Shown here piece by piece: positions 9,590 through 17,921 of a DNA stretch of 36,546 bases. Numbering within the stretch: the stretch's first letter is position 1; the number at the start of each line of letters is the position of its first letter. The stretch comes from Actinomadura sp. DC4 (GTDB taxonomy: Bacteria > Actinomycetota > Actinomycetes > Streptosporangiales > Streptosporangiaceae). Location: positions 1 through 36,546 of the forward strand of contig NZ_JAUEQY010000055.1 of the NCBI RefSeq assembly GCF_030406325.1, given 5' to 3'. Under the pieces are notes generated by a model, which worked only from the letters and a program-made list of their open reading frames with translations, was not told the origin of the DNA and did not search any database. Both the position numbers and the translations under genes were made by a program.

Positions 9590-10396
9590 CTACGCGTTCC
9601 ACCGAATTCTTCCGACGATTTCCGCGGCGATTTCCAGGCCGAGTTCGTCGTCGGATTTCGCGTCGTCCAGCGCCGGAGCGACTTTATGCCGCACCTGGGC
9701 GACCTCGTCGGGGAGCACCAGTGCCGCATAATCTCTCAGGTTGCGCGGCGAGAGCGATCGGGGCTCGACGTCCGGCAGAAAGTAGTGCACGAATTCCGGG
9801 CCGGTCGCCGGGAAGCCGTACCGCTCCGCCACCGCGGCCAGGTCCGCGTGGATCGCGCGCAGGCCGACGAGGTCCTGCTGGACGGCCGAGGTGAGCGCCC
9901 GCTGCACCTCCGCGTGCTCGGCGAAGTCGGCCAGGATGTCGAGGATCGTCCGGTGAGGCGTCGTCACGGGGACGCCTCGTACGGACATCACCTCGTCCTC
10001 ACGCAGGGACGACACGTGAATCGTCGTGGCGCGGGGCGCGACGCGGCCGGCCGGCGCGGTGAAGACGATCGAGCGGCCCACGCCCGTGAGGCCGTGCAGC
10101 TGCCCGGCCGACCGGTGGGACAGGACCGCGTCGCGTTCGGGCCGCGCCGGGCGCTCCCACCGGAAGAGGTCCGGCGCGATCGCCAGCCAGGCGGCGTAGG
10201 GAAAGGCGTGCATCGGGCCGAGCGGGCTGCCGACGAGCTGATGAACGCCCCAGTCCAATTCGGTGACGAGAGCGGCCTGCCCAAGATGCGCGAGAGCCTG
10301 CTCATCGACGCCCATCTTTTTCGCCTGCGCCGACGTAATGAGGCCCTGTTGCCGAGAGGCCTCGAGCGACAGCCTGTAAAACTGCTCTTCCCACAT
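9590..10396 (-). CDS. AbiEi-type (type IV) antitoxin / transcriptional repressor
   Basis: 268 residues. The N-terminal 50 residues (QQGLITSAQAKKMGVDEQAL) form the winged-helix start typical of AbiEi antitoxins, followed by the beta-rich middle (HRSAGQLHGLTG near 95-106) and the V-x-T-P-H-R-T-I-L-D-I motif usual in this family. Members repress their own promoter and neutralise the AbiEii nucleotidyltransferase without binding it stably. The start ATG at 10396 has a GGAGGGG Shine-Dalgarno 3-5 bp upstream. Normally abiEi and abiEii are an operon. Here no abiEii gene follows, and the only AbiEii-like sequence in view is a domain of the convergent giant toxin whose gene region ends 3 bp away. Family call is confident; the pairing is inference. 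Confidence 0.85.
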   Translation of the reverse strand: MWEEQFYRLSLEASRQQGLITSAQAKKMGVDEQALAHLGQAALVTELDWGVHQLVGSPLGPMHAFPYAAWLAIAPDLFRWERPARPERDAVLSHRSAGQLHGLTGVGRSIVFTAPAGRVAPRATTIHVSSLREDEVMSVRGVPVTTPHRTILDILADFAEHAEVQRALTSAVQQDLVGLRAIHADLAAVAERYGFPATGPEFVHYFLPDVEPRSLSPRNLRDYAALVLPDEVAQVRHKVAPALDDAKSDDELGLEIAAEIVGRIRWNA

Positions 10397-10518
10397 ATCC
10401 CCTCCGTTGAGAAAGTCAACGTGAGCTACAGCAGCGGCGATTCCACTGGTATGGTTGGCAGGTCAGGCAGCGATCCGACCCACGAATTGACGCTTGAATG
10501 ATAAAGGAAGTGTATCCC
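10397..10518. promoter_or_regulatory. Divergent intergenic region with small inverted repeat
   Basis: This 122-bp region separates the divergent antitoxin and WD40 genes. It holds an inverted repeat GTTGA-GAAAG-TCAAC at 10406-10420, just upstream of the antitoxin Shine-Dalgarno, a plausible autoregulatory operator because AbiEi proteins are known to bind inverted repeats in their own promoter. The five-base arms are short enough to arise by chance. No convincing -35/-10 pair was found for either gene. Confidence 0.3.
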
Positions 10519-12651
10519 ATGCCAGGCTCGCACAATGCCGGCGCTCCGGGGACGCCACGAATTCATTACGCCCCGGACGACGATTCGGCGTTGACCGTGT
10601 GGGCGGACGGCGGCGCGCACCTGGAGACTGACGCGCGCGCCTGGACCGCGCGGGTGGAGACCGCCGTGTGGGACCGCCTGACGAGCGCGCTGGAGGCGCC
10701 CCCGGCCGAGGAGTGGCCGGACGCGTCGTTCTCGGTGACCCGGGAGACCGCCGCGTCCCTCACCGTCCTCGACGCCCTCGTACGCCAGGTGAGCGGAGGC
10801 GCGATCCGGTCGACCCCGAACGCTCTGCCGTGGGTGACGCACGAGACCGTCACGGAGGGCCCGGAGCCGGAGGCCGCCACCGACGGCGCCGCGGCCTTCG
10901 GGACCGTACGCGGACGGCCCGGCTACGTACTGGCGGAGGCGGACCGGACGTTCGCCGTCTTCGGCGTGCCGGGCGGCGAGCCACTGGGCCGCTCGACCAC
11001 CGCGGGCCGGCCGGCGCACGCGATCGCGCTGGGCCGGGTGGGCGCGCGCGAGGTGCTCGCCGCCGGCGGGGACGACGGTGTGATCAGGGCCTGGGACGTC
11101 GGCACCGGCAGCGAGATCCACGCACGGGGCGGCCCGGTGGGCCCGATCCGCGCGGTGGCGACCGGCGCGCGCGACGTGGCCTTCGCCGTCGGCTCCGACG
11201 GTCACGTGTGGATCTGGCGCACCGGCGACGGCGCGGAGCTGGGCGCCATCACGGGCTGGGAGGGCGCCTTCAACGACGTCTGTTCCGCCCGGGTCGCCGA
11301 CCTCGACCTCGTCGCGGCGGGCGGGGACGACGGCGTCGTCCGGGTGTGGAACGTCGGCGATGGCACCAGCGTCCGCTCCCTCCGCGGCCACGCCGGATGG
11401 GTCGCGTCCGTCGCGATGCTCGGCCTCGGCGACCAGGGCCTGGTGGCCTCCGCCGGCGCCGACCGGACCGTACGCGTGTGGGACCTGGCGACCGGCGACG
11501 AGCTGCAGGCCCTCACCGGCCACACCACGGGGGTGACCGGGCTGGCGTTCGTCGTCCTGGCCGGGCGCCCCGCCGTGGTGTCCTGCGCGCTGGACGGCTC
11601 TGTACGGGCCTGGGACGTGACGACCGGAACCCCTCTTTACTCGGCGCCCGCCGGCGACTGGCCGGCCGCCCTCGTGACCGCGCCGGTCGACGGCCGCACC
11701 GTGGTCGTCCACACCGCCGACGGCGCCGTGTGCGTACGGGACGCGGCCACCGGCTCGGTTCTGCGCACACTGAATTCCGCCGGTCCGGGAGCGTGCGCGG
11801 TCGCCGTTGCTCGCGTCGAGGACCGCTCCGTCGTCGCCGTCGGGCACCAGGACGGTGCCGTCCGGCTCTGGGACGCCGCCGACGGCACGCCGCTCCAGGC
11901 CCTGGAGACCGGCGACGGCGCGATCATCTCGGTGGCGTTCGGCACCGCCCAGGGCCATCCGGTGCTGGTCTGCGGCACCGACACCGGCGCCGTGCGGATT
12001 CACGACGCGGTCACCGGTGCCGAGACACAGGCCCTGACCCCGCACACGGACGAGATCGTCGCCCTGGACCTGGCCTCGGAGGGCTCGGGCGGCATCCTGG
12101 TGTCCGCCGGTGCCGACCGCACCGTACGCACCTGGGACGCCCTCACGGGCGTGCCGCTGCGGCGGCTGCACGGGCACGACGGGGAGATCACGGCCGCGGC
12201 GGCGGGGCGACACGTGATCGCCTCCGCCGGCGCCGACGGCACCGTGCGCACGTGGGAGCCGGTGACCGGCCGCCCGCTGCTGACGCTGCGCGGCCCGGCG
12301 TCGCCGGCGTGCAGGCTCCTTTTCACCGCGCTCGGCGACCGCACTCTGCTCGCCGCCGGACACCGCGACGGCACGGTGACGGTCTGGGACGCGGGTACGG
12401 GCGAGCCGCTCGTCACCCTGCCCGGCGCCGGCGCCGGGGTCCGCGCCCTGCACGCCCACGCGGCCGGCGAGGAGACCAGGGTGCTCGAGGTGGGCTACGA
12501 CGACGGCACCGTGCACGGCCGGCGCCTGCCGGACGGCGAGACCCTCCACGAGACGACCCTGCCCGACCCCCCGCTGGCGATCTCCTCCGCGCCCCCCGAC
12601 ACCCTCTACGTCGCCGGCGCGAGCGGACTGACCGAGCTGACCGTGTCCTAG
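10519..12651 (+). CDS. WD40 repeat beta-propeller protein, paralogue A
   Basis: 710 residues. An upstream in-frame ATG at 10498 exists, but the ATG at 10519 has AAAGGAAG at 10503-10510 with an 8-bp spacer, so it is preferred. Residues 1-150 are a non-repeat domain ending in VLDALVRQVSGGAIRST, which the neighbouring paralogue shares. The rest is about 12-13 WD40 blades, seen as recurring V-R-x-W-D-x-x-T-G signatures (IRAWDVGTG, VRVWDLATG, VRTWDALTG), enough for two propellers. There is no signal peptide, membrane segment or kinase domain, so a cytoplasmic scaffold is likely. WD40 propellers bind proteins; the partner is unknown. The gene is convergent with paralogue B and both stops share CTAG 12648-12651. 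Confidence 0.9.
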   Translation: MPGSHNAGAPGTPRIHYAPDDDSALTVWADGGAHLETDARAWTARVETAVWDRLTSALEAPPAEEWPDASFSVTRETAASLTVLDALVRQVSGGAIRSTPNALPWVTHETVTEGPEPEAATDGAAAFGTVRGRPGYVLAEADRTFAVFGVPGGEPLGRSTTAGRPAHAIALGRVGAREVLAAGGDDGVIRAWDVGTGSEIHARGGPVGPIRAVATGARDVAFAVGSDGHVWIWRTGDGAELGAITGWEGAFNDVCSARVADLDLVAAGGDDGVVRVWNVGDGTSVRSLRGHAGWVASVAMLGLGDQGLVASAGADRTVRVWDLATGDELQALTGHTTGVTGLAFVVLAGRPAVVSCALDGSVRAWDVTTGTPLYSAPAGDWPAALVTAPVDGRTVVVHTADGAVCVRDAATGSVLRTLNSAGPGACAVAVARVEDRSVVAVGHQDGAVRLWDAADGTPLQALETGDGAIISVAFGTAQGHPVLVCGTDTGAVRIHDAVTGAETQALTPHTDEIVALDLASEGSGGILVSAGADRTVRTWDALTGVPLRRLHGHDGEITAAAAGRHVIASAGADGTVRTWEPVTGRPLLTLRGPASPACRLLFTALGDRTLLAAGHRDGTVTVWDAGTGEPLVTLPGAGAGVRALHAHAAGEETRVLEVGYDDGTVHGRRLPDGETLHETTLPDPPLAISSAPPDTLYVAGASGLTELTVS

Positions 12652-14768
12652 ACGGGCTCCGGTCCCTGGTCTCCGGCCACCCACGGGCGGCCCTCGGAGA
12701 ACGACACCGCCAGTGGCGTCTGGGCGACCTTGGCCTCGTCGGTGAGCTCGCCCTCCGGCAGGCGCCACACGCGTACGGTGCCGTCCTCGGTGGCGACCGC
12801 CAGGGAGTTCCCCTCGAAGCGCATCGCGCGGACCGGGCCGTCGTTGCCCGGCAGGAGCGCGACCTGGGCGCCGGTGGCGGGCTCCCAGACCCGTACGACG
12901 CCGTCGTAGCTCGCCGAGGCCAGCAGGCCCTCGCCGAACGCCAGCGCGAACACCGGATGGGTGTGGCCGTGGATCGCCAGCAGTGGCCCGCCGGTCGCGG
13001 CGTCCCACGTGCGCACCACCCGGTCGTAGCCGGCGGAGGCGATCACCACACGCTCGCCCGTACGGCCCGTCGCCACCGCCGTGACGCCCGCGAGGTGGCC
13101 GCGCAGCCGGGCCAGCGGCGCGCCGGACGGCGCGTCCCAGGTGCGCACGGCGCCGTCCGCGCCGCCGGAGACGAGGAGGTCGCCGTCGAGCGCCAGGGCG
13201 AGCACCGGCGCGGTGTGCGGGGTCAGGACCTGGAGTTCGCGGCCGTCGCCGACGTCGTGGACCCGTACGGTGCCGTCGTCCGTGCCGGAGATGAGCCCGC
13301 CGGGCCCGAACGCGACCGAGGTGACCGCGCCGTCCGTGCCGGGGATCGTCCGGGCGAGCGTCCCGTCGTTCCAGACGCGCAGCGAGCCGTCCTTGTGGCC
13401 CGCGGCGACGACCCAGCGGCCGCCGGCCGTGGTCGTGGCCACACCGGTGGGTACCGACCCCGAGGTCAGCGTGGCGATCGGCGCGCCGCTGACGGCCTCC
13501 CACAGCCGCACGGAGCCGTCCTCTCCGGCGGTGACGACGGCCGGTCCCTCGCCCGTGCGGACGAAGGCGACGTCGGTGAGCCAGCCGCTGTCCGCCGGCC
13601 GGACGGCCAGCGGCTCGCCGGTCGCCGCGTCCCAGGTGCGTACGGTGCCGTCAAGCGAGCACGAGGCGACCAGCCCGCCGGGCGACAGCGCCACGCCGGT
13701 GACGCTGCCGGTGTGCCCGGTCAGGGCGTGGCGTTCGCCTCCCCCGACCGGGTCCCACAGTCGTACGACCCGGTCCGCGCCACCGGAGGCCACGGTGTCG
13801 CCGGTCAGGGCGACGGCGTTGACCCAGCCGGTGTGGCCGCGCAGCGTGGTCGCGGGTCCTCCCTCGGCGTCCCAGAGGCGGACGTTCCCATCGTCGCCGC
13901 CGGCGCAGATGAGGTCGCGGTCGCCGACGCGGGCGTGGCGGACGCTCGTGAGCGCGCCGTCGTACACCGAGCGCGCCCCGAGGTCGGCGGCGTCTCCCCC
14001 GGCCCACAGGCGCACCTCGCCGCCGGCCGCCGCGAGCACGAGTGCCCGCCCGCCGGCCTCGGCCGCCGCCACCCCGGCGACCGGGGCGCCCGGCCCCGTC
14101 CTGGCGTGCAGCACCTCACCCGTACGCGCGTCGCGTACGCGGATCACCCGGTCGTCGCCGGCCGTGGCGAGCAGGTCGCGGCCGAGGGCCGCCGCGCGGG
14201 CCGGCGTACGGCCGGGGATCGCGGCGCCCAGCGGCGTACGGTCCGGGAGCGCGAAGATCCGTACCTCGTCCCCCACGACGACGGCGGCGGGACGGCCCTC
14301 GACCGTGCCGAACGCCGCCGCGCCCGACTCGACGCTCGCGGGCTCGGCCACTTCGGCCTCCCGCGCGCGGTCGTGCACGAGGTCGGGAAGCTCGTCGGCG
14401 GTGGACCGGAGCGCTCCGCCGCCGACCTGACGGACGAGCGCGTCGAGGACGCGGAAGACCGCGCCGAGCGCGGGGTCGTCCCAGCCGAAGGACAGGGCTC
14501 CGAGAGGTTCGACGGTCAGCTCGCGGAGCGGGTCGCCCGGCGGCACCGGCGCGGGCTCGATCGCCGGGAAGCCGGATCGCTCCAGGTCATCGGCCAGCCG
14601 GGACCACACCGCCCGCTCGATCCGCGCCGTCCAGACCCGGAGGCCGGTCACGCCCCGGTGTTCGAGCCGGGCGCCGCCGTCCGGCCCCACCGTTAGCGCG
14701 AAGCGGCCCAGCGGGCCCGCGGCGGCTCCCGACCGGTAGGCGATCTGAACGGCGCCTGCAGCGGCCAT
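12648..14768 (-). CDS. WD40 repeat beta-propeller protein, paralogue B
   Basis: 706 residues. The open frame extends upstream to 15314, but that part is antisense to another gene and has shadow composition. The ATG at 14768 is preceded by GGGGGAG with a 9-bp spacer. The layout matches paralogue A: an N-terminal domain with WTARIERAVWSRL and VLDALVRQVGGGALRST, then about 13 blades with V-R-x-W-D-x-x-T-G strands. The shared N-terminal domain, blade number and tail-to-tail placement indicate an inverted duplication followed by divergence. It is probably a cytoplasmic scaffold; no enzymatic motif is visible. Blade 3 (VRLWAGGDA) and others have lost the consensus Asp, as is common in WD40 proteins. 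Confidence 0.9.
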   Translation of the reverse strand: MAAAGAVQIAYRSGAAAGPLGRFALTVGPDGGARLEHRGVTGLRVWTARIERAVWSRLADDLERSGFPAIEPAPVPPGDPLRELTVEPLGALSFGWDDPALGAVFRVLDALVRQVGGGALRSTADELPDLVHDRAREAEVAEPASVESGAAAFGTVEGRPAAVVVGDEVRIFALPDRTPLGAAIPGRTPARAAALGRDLLATAGDDRVIRVRDARTGEVLHARTGPGAPVAGVAAAEAGGRALVLAAAGGEVRLWAGGDAADLGARSVYDGALTSVRHARVGDRDLICAGGDDGNVRLWDAEGGPATTLRGHTGWVNAVALTGDTVASGGADRVVRLWDPVGGGERHALTGHTGSVTGVALSPGGLVASCSLDGTVRTWDAATGEPLAVRPADSGWLTDVAFVRTGEGPAVVTAGEDGSVRLWEAVSGAPIATLTSGSVPTGVATTTAGGRWVVAAGHKDGSLRVWNDGTLARTIPGTDGAVTSVAFGPGGLISGTDDGTVRVHDVGDGRELQVLTPHTAPVLALALDGDLLVSGGADGAVRTWDAPSGAPLARLRGHLAGVTAVATGRTGERVVIASAGYDRVVRTWDAATGGPLLAIHGHTHPVFALAFGEGLLASASYDGVVRVWEPATGAQVALLPGNDGPVRAMRFEGNSLAVATEDGTVRVWRLPEGELTDEAKVAQTPLAVSFSEGRPWVAGDQGPEPV

Positions 14769-14811
14769 GCGGTCGCACTCCCCCAAGTGGTGATGGCGTG
14801 GTCCGGTCGTC

Positions 14812-14817
14812 ATAGTA
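14812..14817 (-). promoter_or_regulatory. Possible -10 element of WD40 paralogue B
   Basis: The minus strand reads TACTAT 43 bp upstream of the ATG at 14768. It matches an actinobacterial -10, but no clear -35 lies 16-19 bp further upstream, so this is tentative. Confidence 0.3.
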
Positions 14818-14893
14818 CGGCGAGCGCCGGCCGGGCATCCCGCGATGGCGCCCGCAACAGGTCTTATCTCCATCGAAGCGGCGGATCGCCCGT

Positions 14894-14899
14894 TACGAT
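14894..14899 (+). promoter_or_regulatory. -10 element for a leaderless transcript
   Basis: TACGAT ends 7 bp before GTG 14907, the distance expected when transcription starts at the first base of the start codon. No Shine-Dalgarno is present. The surrounding 11 bp, CGTTACGATCG, recur exactly in front of the convergent membrane gene starting at 17857. Confidence 0.5.
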
Positions 14900-14906
14900 C
14901 GTGCCC

Positions 14907-15509
14907 GTGGCCGAAGCTCCCCCCTCTCACGCGGCATCCCGGCGCAGGCCGAAGGTGCTGCTCGTGATCGTGGCGGGCCTCGTCGTCCTGACCGCGGTCA
15001 CGTGGGCCGCGGGCGGGCTGAAGGCGCAGCCGAACGGGCCGGTCGCCGCCAAGCCGGGAAGCATCGTAGGCCAGGGCCTGTTCGACGTCCAGATCATGGA
15101 CGCGCGCGCCGGCCAGATGAAGATCAACACCTTCGACACGCCCGCGAACCTCCTGGTCGTACGGATGCGCGTCACGAACCTCGGCGACAAGTCCTTCGGC
15201 ATCTCCTCCTTCATGAGCGGCGTCTCCGCCGAGCCTCAGCACGGAAAGTACGTCGCGCCCGACTGGATCCGCTCGCAGGGCTACGCCGGCAGCGCCGTCG
15301 TCAGCACGATCCACCCGCGGCTGCCGGTCGTGGTCCAGCTCGTGTGGGTGCTCGGGAACTCCGCCGCGCCGCGTACGGCGACCGTGGCCCTGCGCACGTG
15401 GGAGTACGGCCAGAGCTTCACCACGGACGAGTACTACTGGAGCGTGACGAAGCAGTCGCCGGTCAAGGCCGAGGTGGCCGTTCCGGTACGCCTGGGGGCG
15501 ACGTCGTGA
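14907..15509 (+). CDS. Single-pass membrane-anchored extracytoplasmic protein (operon gene 1)
   Basis: 200 residues from GTG 14907; GTG 14901 is an alternative. An ATG at 14787 in frame would add a tail overlapping the divergent promoter region and is rejected. A basic stretch (ASRRRPKV) precedes one hydrophobic segment, residues about 19-38 (VLLVIVAGLVVLTAVTWAAG), so the C-terminal domain should lie outside the membrane. That domain has beta-strand patterns (NLLVVRMRVTNLGDKSFGI) like the Ig-like extracellular folds of DUF4352-type proteins; this is only a resemblance. It overlaps the next gene by GTGA at 15506-15509. Function unknown. Confidence 0.75.
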   Translation: MAEAPPSHAASRRRPKVLLVIVAGLVVLTAVTWAAGGLKAQPNGPVAAKPGSIVGQGLFDVQIMDARAGQMKINTFDTPANLLVVRMRVTNLGDKSFGISSFMSGVSAEPQHGKYVAPDWIRSQGYAGSAVVSTIHPRLPVVVQLVWVLGNSAAPRTATVALRTWEYGQSFTTDEYYWSVTKQSPVKAEVAVPVRLGATS

Positions 15510-16090
15510 GCGTGGGACGGAAGGTCGTCGCCGGCGTGCTGACCGCGGGCCTGATGGCGCTGGCGATGTGGCTGTACACCTTCAAGCCGCACATCGAGGC
15601 CGGGGAGCAGAATCCGATCACCAGCAGCGGCCGCCTCGGTTCGGTCGTCGACAACCGCGTCTTCAGCGTCAAGGTCGACCGGGTCGACGTGGCGCGCTCA
15701 CTCACCAAGGCGTCGTCGTTCTCTGGGCCCGAGGTCACGCCGAGCATCGGCCTCTTCCTGATCGTGCACGCGAACATCAAGAGCAACCACAAGCCGTTCC
15801 AGCCCGGTCACGTCCGGCTCGTCACCGGAGGCGGCCTGTCCTACGACGAGAGCGGCCGGGCCGCGCTGCCGAGCACCACCGACGACTACCAGCCGATGCT
15901 GTGGGCGCCCGCGACGTACATCTTCGAGCTCCCCAGGGACCGCCTCGCCGGCGCGCGGCTGATCATCGGCGAGTCGGCCTTCCTCAACCAGCTCAGCGCG
16001 GAGACCTCGATCGACCTGGGCATGAGCGGTGACCGGGCGGCACAGCTCAGCACTCATCCGGCCACGACGTACACCCTGAAGACGCCATGA
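15506..16090 (+). CDS. Single-pass membrane-anchored extracytoplasmic protein (operon gene 2)
   Basis: 194 residues, starting at GTG 15506 inside the previous stop (GTGA overlap) with GGGGG 8 bp upstream. The frame is open further upstream, but only as a shadow of gene 1. One N-terminal hydrophobic segment at residues 7-24 (VAGVLTAGLMALAMWLYTF) is followed by an extracytoplasmic beta-rich domain with GLFLIVHANIKSN and a hydrophobic end. The arrangement matches gene 1: anchor, then a domain whose central strands read like V-x-A-x-I-x-S. Translational coupling to both neighbours implies a fixed stoichiometry, perhaps a heteromeric envelope complex. Function unknown. Confidence 0.75.
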   Translation: MSVGRKVVAGVLTAGLMALAMWLYTFKPHIEAGEQNPITSSGRLGSVVDNRVFSVKVDRVDVARSLTKASSFSGPEVTPSIGLFLIVHANIKSNHKPFQPGHVRLVTGGGLSYDESGRAALPSTTDDYQPMLWAPATYIFELPRDRLAGARLIIGESAFLNQLSAETSIDLGMSGDRAAQLSTHPATTYTLKTP

Positions 16091-16680
16091 GCCACGACCC
16101 GATGGAATGGACCGTACGGGACCCTCTCGAGGAGACCGTGCCGGACCCGGTCGTGCGCAGGCGGCGGATGAGCGACGGCCGGCGCCGCGCGATCGAGCTG
16201 ATCGCCGTGGTCGTGCTCGTCCCCTCGCTGCTCGCCGCCGAGTGGGTCGACAACCGGCACCAGTCGCGGGGCTACCAGACGCACGAGCGGGTCACCGTCG
16301 TCCCCCGGGGCGGCACCGGCACGCTCGGGCACATCCGGCTACGCCTGCTCGGCCGCGACGCGACGGGCTCGCCGAAGAGCGACATCGCCGGCGCGGTGGC
16401 CGTCAAGCTCGTCGTCCAGGCCAGGCCGCTCGACGCCACGGCGGTCAAGGGCGTCGGCACGCTCGGCTTCACGGTGCGCGACCAGGCCGGGCACGTCTGG
16501 TCGGCGTTCGGGTCGACGGACCGGGACAACGCGCCCGCCGTCGGCGCGGTGGCCCAGGTGACCGTCACCGCCGACGTGCCGGCGCACCTGGTCAGCTCGG
16601 TCGTGCTGGAGGCGCGACCCGGGGGGCTGGTGGCGTCGAGAGGTGCGGCGCCGACGCAGGTTCTGAGGTTCGCCCACTGA
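16087..16680 (+). CDS. Single-pass membrane-anchored protein (operon gene 3)
   Basis: 197 residues; the ATG overlaps the previous stop (ATGA, 16087-16090). An acidic then arginine-rich cytoplasmic head (about 33 residues, ending RRRRMSDGRRR) precedes one transmembrane segment at about 35-53 (AIELIAVVVLVPSLLAAEW). The remainder is a beta-rich extracytoplasmic domain. Its 3' 89 bp overlap the 3' end of the convergent membrane gene. The three consecutive coupled genes share one topology, which suggests subunits of one envelope assembly. No enzymatic motif is visible; function unknown. Confidence 0.75.
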   Translation: MSHDPMEWTVRDPLEETVPDPVVRRRRMSDGRRRAIELIAVVVLVPSLLAAEWVDNRHQSRGYQTHERVTVVPRGGTGTLGHIRLRLLGRDATGSPKSDIAGAVAVKLVVQARPLDATAVKGVGTLGFTVRDQAGHVWSAFGSTDRDNAPAVGAVAQVTVTADVPAHLVSSVVLEARPGGLVASRGAAPTQVLRFAH

Positions 16681-17857
16681 CCCGTGCCACGACGAGGTCG
16701 AACGCCGCGGCCATCAGGCACACGCGCAGTATCTGGTGGACCAGGTCGATGCCGAAGCCGATGGTGTCGAGCCGGATCATCCACCAGTCGATGGGGTGCG
16801 GGCCGAGCAGGACGTACGCGCCGCGCTGGGCGAGCGGCGCCAGGTCGTCCAGGCCGGTGAACAGCACGCAGAACACCGCGAAGGGCAGCAGTCCGGCGCG
16901 GACCACCATGCGGAAGCCGTAGAAGGTCGGCAGCCACTTGTCGCGCCACTCACGGGTGATGACCTCCCACGGCGTGTGCGGGCGGTCGAGGCCGCTGGCC
17001 GACCGCAGCCGCCGCCCGACCCTACCCTCGCCGAACGCGGTCTCCTCGTCGGCGTCGACCCCGAGGACGACACCCGCGATCACGAGCCAGACCAGGCTGC
17101 CGAGCACGGCCTCCTTGAACGAGGGCCACAGGAGGTCGAACCAGCCGAACGCCGGGCCGGTGAGGTCGCCGAGCCAGCTCCAGAAGACCCGGTTCGTCAG
17201 CCAGTCCGTGAACGAGCCACGGGCCTTGTTCACCGTGAAGAGGCCGAAGAGGGTCCAGTTGACCTCGCAGAACGCGACCGCGATGCCGCCGGCGCGCGAC
17301 CACTTCGGCTCCATCCAGCGCTCGGCGAGGAACTTCAGCGCAAGGAACCCGGCGGTGATCGCGATCGCGACGTAGACATGGTCGCCGAGCGCGATGATCG
17401 ACTTCATCGCGTCGAGCTGGCCGCTGATGCCGCCCTGGGCGTTGCCCCGGCCCGCCGCGCTCTGCTCGAAGGCCTTGGCGTCGTCGGTGAACCAGTTCCA
17501 GGCCAGGTAGAAGATCATGAACGGCAGCAGCGCGCGGGTGAGGGCGTCGAGGATGCCCTCCTCTTCGGCCGCCGCCCACGAGGTCAGGGACTCGTTGAGC
17601 TCGCGCTTCTTCACCGCGGGCAGGCCGTCCTTGACGCTGTGCAGCATCGCCACGGTGACGCCGAGCGAGACCATCACGATCAGGCCGATCACGAGGATCG
17701 GCACGGTCACGTGGTGCAGGCCGAAGTGGTATCCCCCGAGGAACAGCAGGTAGCGCAGCGCCTGGCCGATCGTGAACCAGAGCATGAGCGGCACCGCGAA
17801 CCGCCCGGCCAGCCGGAGCGTGGTCCACGGCAACGTCACGGGGGACAAACGGAGCAC
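16592..17857 (-). CDS. Multi-pass integral membrane protein of unknown function
   Basis: 421 residues from GTG 17857. About seven hydrophobic segments are visible, including FAVPLMLWFTIGQALRYLLF, VPILVIGLIVMVSLGVTVAM, LLPFMIFYLAWNWF, VAIAITAGFLALKFLA and AVLGSLVWLVIAGVVLG, with charged loops and an Ala/Pro-rich cytoplasmic tail of about 40 residues. I do not recognise a transporter or enzyme signature. The TACGAT -10 lies 8 bp before the GTG and there is no Shine-Dalgarno, so a leaderless transcript is likely. Its last 89 bp overlap the convergent operon gene 3. Shared promoter sequence and proximity suggest it acts with the three membrane-anchored proteins. Confidence 0.8.
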   Translation of the reverse strand: MLRLSPVTLPWTTLRLAGRFAVPLMLWFTIGQALRYLLFLGGYHFGLHHVTVPILVIGLIVMVSLGVTVAMLHSVKDGLPAVKKRELNESLTSWAAAEEEGILDALTRALLPFMIFYLAWNWFTDDAKAFEQSAAGRGNAQGGISGQLDAMKSIIALGDHVYVAIAITAGFLALKFLAERWMEPKWSRAGGIAVAFCEVNWTLFGLFTVNKARGSFTDWLTNRVFWSWLGDLTGPAFGWFDLLWPSFKEAVLGSLVWLVIAGVVLGVDADEETAFGEGRVGRRLRSASGLDRPHTPWEVITREWRDKWLPTFYGFRMVVRAGLLPFAVFCVLFTGLDDLAPLAQRGAYVLLGPHPIDWWMIRLDTIGFGIDLVHQILRVCLMAAAFDLVVARVSGRTSEPASAPHLSTPPAPRVAPPARPS

Positions 17858-17865
17858 AGTACGCG

Positions 17866-17871
17866 ATCGTA
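17866..17871 (-). promoter_or_regulatory. -10 element for the multi-pass membrane gene (leaderless)
   Basis: TACGAT on the minus strand, 8 bp upstream of GTG 17857. It sits in CGTTACGATCG, identical to the -10 region of the facing operon at 14892-14902. No recognisable -35 was seen. Confidence 0.45.
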
Positions 17872-17921
17872 ACGGCTCACCGCCCTGGCCGTGGCGCTAC
17901 GGACGGGCTGCCCGTACAGCG

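Noticed and set aside
10426-14696. Long open frames of 1,025 (minus) and 1,342 (plus) codons across both WD40 genes
   Set aside because: Repetitive Arg/Gly/Pro-rich translations that mirror WD40 repeats in the wrong frame. The true frames show V-R-x-W-D repeats.
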